From NCBI RefSeq assembly GCF_000317895.1, contig NC_019567.1, forward strand, positions 372,001 to 436,000: a stretch of 64,000 bases of DNA, in the 5' to 3' direction. Under the pieces are notes generated by a model. The model had not been told where the DNA came from and ran no database searches. It was given only the letters and a program-made list of their open reading frames with translations. Of this stretch, positions 61,410-64,000 are shown piece by piece. The position numbers were made by a program, and so were the translations under genes. Origin of the DNA: Bdellovibrio bacteriovorus str. Tiberius. GTDB taxonomy: Bacteria; Bdellovibrionota; Bdellovibrionia; Bdellovibrionales; Bdellovibrionaceae. How positions within the stretch are numbered: position 1 is the first letter of the stretch; every line of letters begins with the position of its first letter.

Positions 61410-61613
61410 CAAATTAAAGTATTGAACGTGCCGTAAACGGTTTCAAGTATAATGGACAGCAAAAGCCTGACTGGACGAGATTTGAACTTTTCTTGAATGA
61501 TTTTCCGCTTAAGCCCGTACGCACTCTGGACGCATTCAATTCTTTTTCAAGCGCATCAAGTTCAAAACGGGAAACTCCGAAAAAATAGGGGCTTCAAACA
61601 TAGGAGGACGTTT

Positions 61614-62123
61614 ATGTCTTTGGTTATCAAAAGTTGGAAAGTAAATCACAACCCTGCACCGAATGAACCCATGATCTCTATTCAAGGCCGTCAGGCGGGC
61701 TTGATTGGCTTTATGCTAAGTCTGGTGGGCATGGACCCCACAGTGAAATTCACCCTGAGCAACGGAAAGGTGACATACACCGCGTCTTCCTGGGGCGGCA
61801 CGCGCCGTGTGGTGATTCCGGTTTCAAAAGTCTGCACAGGCTATTTTGGCTACACTCGCCCGTGGAAAGAGGCATTGGTGATCGGCATGTGTCTGCTGCC
61901 GGTGTTTGGTATCGGCCTTATTGCCGGTCCATTGTATTATTTCCTTAATAAACGACTGGAATTCGGCGTGCGTGCGACTTCCGGTGAAGGATTCCCATTC
62001 GCCTTTCAGCGCAGCGTGATTGAGGGGCAGAATATTGATGAACAGGCCGGTCATACTATTTTGGACATGATTGAAAAGCACGTCCAAGAACACAACCAGA
62101 TGCCGATGGCCCGAGCGGCTTAA
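61614..62123 (+). CDS. Membrane-associated protein, hypothetical
   Basis: 169 residues from the ATG at 61614 after AGGAGG; upstream frame lacks a site. N-terminal beta-like part (SIQGRQAGLIGFMLSLVG, VKFTLSNGKVTYTASSWGG), a hydrophobic segment (EALVIGMCLLPVFGIGLIAGPLYYFL) and a polar C-terminus. Looks like a small membrane protein with a PH-like front domain, by eye only. Followed by a good terminator. Confidence 0.75.
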   Translation: MSLVIKSWKVNHNPAPNEPMISIQGRQAGLIGFMLSLVGMDPTVKFTLSNGKVTYTASSWGGTRRVVIPVSKVCTGYFGYTRPWKEALVIGMCLLPVFGIGLIAGPLYYFLNKRLEFGVRATSGEGFPFAFQRSVIEGQNIDEQAGHTILDMIEKHVQEHNQMPMARAA

Positions 62124-62128
62124 AAAAC

Positions 62129-62158
62129 AAAAGACCCGGTTCGCACCGGGTCTTTTTC
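62129..62158. terminator. Bidirectional terminator
   Basis: AAGACCCGGT pairs exactly with ACCGGGTCTT around TCGC, with T runs on both sides. Lies between two convergent genes. Confidence 0.88.
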
Positions 62159-62178
62159 TTTATCCTTTTACTTTCATT

Positions 62179-62535
62179 CTATTTACATTCGGCAGCGTTT
62201 TCGCCTTTAACAATTTTGCAGGCCAGGATTCTCAGGTTTGATACTTCCAGCCAGGCTTCGTTCACTTCGTCGCTGGATTCTGAAAGGTCCGCAGACTCTC
62301 TTAGCATTTCTGCTTCAACGATGATCTTGCCCAGTTGGCCCACGCGTTCGATGCCATCTTGTTCGTAGGCGATATCGGCCTGATCCTGCAGATTCGCTAT
62401 TTCGTGAACCATCTCGGTCATTTGGCGAACTTGCGCCGCCATAATTCGAGTGTCTTCCAGACTTTCTTCCGCCATGACAGACATTGGAGTCAGCAGGCAG
62501 AAAATCAACAGGGGCTTCAACATGATTTTCTTCAC
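62179..62535 (-). CDS. Small periplasmic protein, hypothetical
   Basis: 118 residues from a GTG after AGGAG. A signal peptide ends at SVMAEE. The mature part is acidic and helical (RQMTEMVHEIANLQDQADIAY, VEAEMLRESADLS), probably a coiled coil, with two Cys near the end (RILACKIV, NAAECK) that could form a disulfide. It follows the EF-hand-like gene by 9 nt, so same operon. Confidence 0.75.
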   Translation of the reverse strand: MKKIMLKPLLIFCLLTPMSVMAEESLEDTRIMAAQVRQMTEMVHEIANLQDQADIAYEQDGIERVGQLGKIIVEAEMLRESADLSESSDEVNEAWLEVSNLRILACKIVKGENAAECK

Positions 62536-62544
62536 GGGATCTCC

Positions 62545-63045
62545 TTAGTATCTCAGTTCAGGGTGTACACGCAGACCCTGAATTTGGTTTCTTTCGTCCA
62601 TTTCGTTCAGAGACTGCCATCTTTCATCCAGGTCACCGGAAAGCTTCTGCAGCATTTTGGAGTTGTGTTTGTTCATGTCGCGCAGTTTTTTAGCTTCGCC
62701 GACAGTTCTAAGAATTTCTTTGTTCAGCTGTGGCTGGCTTGCGTCTTTCAATCTTTCGATTTTAGAGATCTTTACGCTGACTTCGCTGATGAGCTGTCTT
62801 TCTTTCATGTCTTCTTCTGCGGCGTAAGTTTTGGTGAGCTGATTCAGATTGTCGAATTCCACGGCATCAAGCTTGCCATCAGTATTCAGGGCGCACTCTT
62901 CGCAGCCGTTGGCGGCTTCAGTGGCGTCAATTTTTCCCAATTGGATTTCACGGTAGATTTCATCCTGTTCGTAATCCTCTGCCATCGCTTTAACAGAACC
63001 CAGAACCATAATGATAGCCATCGCCAATACAATCTTCTTTTTCAT
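62545..63045 (-). CDS. Periplasmic protein with degenerate EF-hand loop
   Basis: 166 residues. A signal peptide ends at VKAMAE. Residues 50-64 (CALNTDGKLDAVEF) fit an EF-hand loop (N at 3, D at 5, G at 6, L at 8, E at 12) except that position 1 is Ala, so Ca2+ binding is doubtful. Two Cys (GCEEC) just precede it. The rest is long helices rich in Lys, Glu and Leu. Operon with the downstream small protein. Confidence 0.75.
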   Translation of the reverse strand: MKKKIVLAMAIIMVLGSVKAMAEDYEQDEIYREIQLGKIDATEAANGCEECALNTDGKLDAVEFDNLNQLTKTYAAEEDMKERQLISEVSVKISKIERLKDASQPQLNKEILRTVGEAKKLRDMNKHNSKMLQKLSGDLDERWQSLNEMDERNQIQGLRVHPELRY

Positions 63046-63200
63046 GCTCTCTCTCCTTAATAAAAGTTTTTCTCCAACTTTGAAGAGTGCGAGCTTTGTG
63101 CCCCGGTCAAACCAAGCCTGGAAGAACTGGGCGTCTAAAGATATGACAGAGGCCTTGCAACGGCATACAGCTGTAAACGAGGGTTTCAGAATGAGACAAT

Positions 63201-63228
63201 AAGAAAAGCCCGCTTTTGGCGGGCTTTT
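63201..63228 (-). terminator. Terminator after the 195-residue gene
   Basis: AAAAGCCCGC pairs exactly with GCGGGCTTTT; on the minus strand it is followed by TTTTCTTATT. Confidence 0.85.
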
Positions 63229-63236
63229 AGGGGAGC

Positions 63237-63824
63237 TTAGTTCTGGTAGTTTCTTTGAATATCAAAGTCTCTTTCGTCATACTTCCGGATGTCCTTGTTC
63301 GGATCGCCAAAGACTTTTCGCATGCTGTATTCAGCCGCTTTGTAAGCAACTGTTCCGGCGACAGCAGTTCCCACAGCAGCCGGTGTCAGCGCTACGGGGC
63401 CGATGTCGCGTCCGCCAACTTTCGGTTGATCGGCCGGCAATACGGGTACAGTGCCGGGACGAATATCAAAATATTCTTCCTGAATATAACGATCACTCGG
63501 GCCGTTACCAACATAGCGATCCCAAACATACTCCACAACGGAAGCGGCGGCTCCGGCTGCTGCGGCGGCAACAAAGGCATTGGCGTTAATGCCTTTGGGG
63601 TCCATCTCAGAATACTTGTCCAGTGAAACCAAGACAGGTCTTCCTAAAATTTCTTCCAGTTTGCGGTCGCCCAGTTCCTGCCGGAGTTCTTTAAGTCGTT
63701 CTTTCACGACAATGGGTGGAACAAAGCCGCCTGCAGGGCGGGTGACCGGGCTGCACAATTGAGCGTGCGCGGTTGAAGAGACAAGAACCAAGCCGGCCAG
63801 TGCCCCAGTGATAAACTTTTTCAT
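63237..63824 (-). CDS. Secreted protein, hypothetical
   Basis: 195 residues from the ATG at 63824 after AAGGAGG, which overlaps the upstream stop region. A signal peptide ends at TAHAQ; the mature protein starts with a Cys. A long helix (IVVKERLKELRQELGDRKLEEIL), an Ala-rich hydrophobic segment (NAFVAAAAAGAAASVVEYV) and a Pro/Val-rich middle follow. Family not recognised. Coupled to the upstream serine hydrolase gene. Confidence 0.75.
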   Translation of the reverse strand: MKKFITGALAGLVLVSSTAHAQLCSPVTRPAGGFVPPIVVKERLKELRQELGDRKLEEILGRPVLVSLDKYSEMDPKGINANAFVAAAAAGAAASVVEYVWDRYVGNGPSDRYIQEEYFDIRPGTVPVLPADQPKVGGRDIGPVALTPAAVGTAVAGTVAYKAAEYSMRKVFGDPNKDIRKYDERDFDIQRNYQN

Positions 63825-63834
63825 TTTTTCCTCC

Positions 63835-64000
63835 TTAGTAAAGGTATTGTTCAAATACTTCGGCCCTGTCGGACCAGTGTTTTATAAATTTATAGTTGTC
63901 AGTCAGAATCACGATCTTCAAATCTGATTCAGGAATCACCGCGACCAGCGAGTAAAACCCCGGTGTCGCCCCATTGTGCCAGTAAGCCTGATAAGACTGC
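63835..64000 (-). CDS. C-terminal end of a serine hydrolase (class C beta-lactamase-like), 5' partial
   Basis: The last 55 codons of a gene that begins beyond the right edge. YWHNGATPGFYSLVAVIP and KIVILTDN fit the KTG-equivalent HxG strand and the last strands of beta-lactamase/DD-peptidase-like (S12) hydrolases, which end in a similar way. Its stop overlaps the ribosome site of the next gene. Only the end is visible, so function is uncertain. Confidence 0.65.
   Translation of the reverse strand, partial: QSYQAYWHNGATPGFYSLVAVIPESDLKIVILTDNYKFIKHWSDRAEVFEQYLY

Overview
The window reads like the chromosome of a Bdellovibrio-type predatory bacterium, most likely close to B. bacteriovorus. This is inferred from four things: tandem flagellin genes; a long Agl/Glt-like (gliding/envelope) operon of the kind described in Myxococcota and Bdellovibrionota; an imuA-imuB-dnaE2 mutagenesis cassette behind a TTAC-N3-GTAA LexA box, the form reported for Bdellovibrio; and a very high share of secreted proteins, lipoproteins and outer-membrane barrels. 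Genes are dense, often overlap by 1-4 nt, and usually have clear AGGAGG-type ribosome sites. I saw no rRNA, tRNA, CRISPR array, insertion sequence or prophage.

Layout. 1-7.2 kb: the 3' part of a secreted subtilisin-like protease, a lipoprotein, a PilZ protein, a Gph-type phosphatase, an OmpA-type lipoprotein, an O-methyltransferase and a zinc-protease-like lipoprotein. 7.2-13.3 kb: the leftward SOS cassette imuA-imuB-dnaE2 plus a possible fourth gene. 13.3-18 kb: two divergent envelope proteins, an alkylguanine DNA alkyltransferase, and a secreted protein with a caspase/CHAT-like His/Cys pair. 17.1-21.4 kb: a coupled trio led by an AceE-like thiamine-diphosphate enzyme. 21.5-26 kb: a 56-residue gene, a Bcr/CflA exporter, a TonB-like protein, a PP2C phosphatase and an M23 peptidase. 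26-33.7 kb: secreted proteins, thiolase with a degenerate SDR partner, and an HD phosphohydrolase.

34-36.3 kb holds two flagellin genes with unusual leaders: one has a GGA-loop hairpin that looks like a CsrA site, the other a 5-codon minicistron. 37.5-47.8 kb is a ten-gene leftward operon coding for a TolQ/ExbB-type motor protein, two ExbD/TolR proteins, a 987-residue TPR protein, an AgmX/TonB-type linker, a lipoprotein, a beta-barrel, another TPR protein and a VWA lipoprotein. The order suggests one proton-motive-force-driven trans-envelope machine. 48-53 kb: rnr, ubiB and a LysR regulator on one strand, with ubiB starting inside rnr. 53.2-53.8 kb: a BrnT/BrnA toxin-antitoxin pair. 53.8-56.4 kb: a porin-like protein and a probably highly expressed outer-membrane protein. 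56.6-61.4 kb: an orphan response regulator, a lipoprotein, a 59-residue secreted protein, an RhtA-like exporter and a second, paralogous two-component pair. 61.6-64 kb: small periplasmic proteins and the 3' end of a serine hydrolase.

Family assignments come from motifs read by eye. Start codons were moved where a ribosome site or a coupled stop made the longest frame unlikely.
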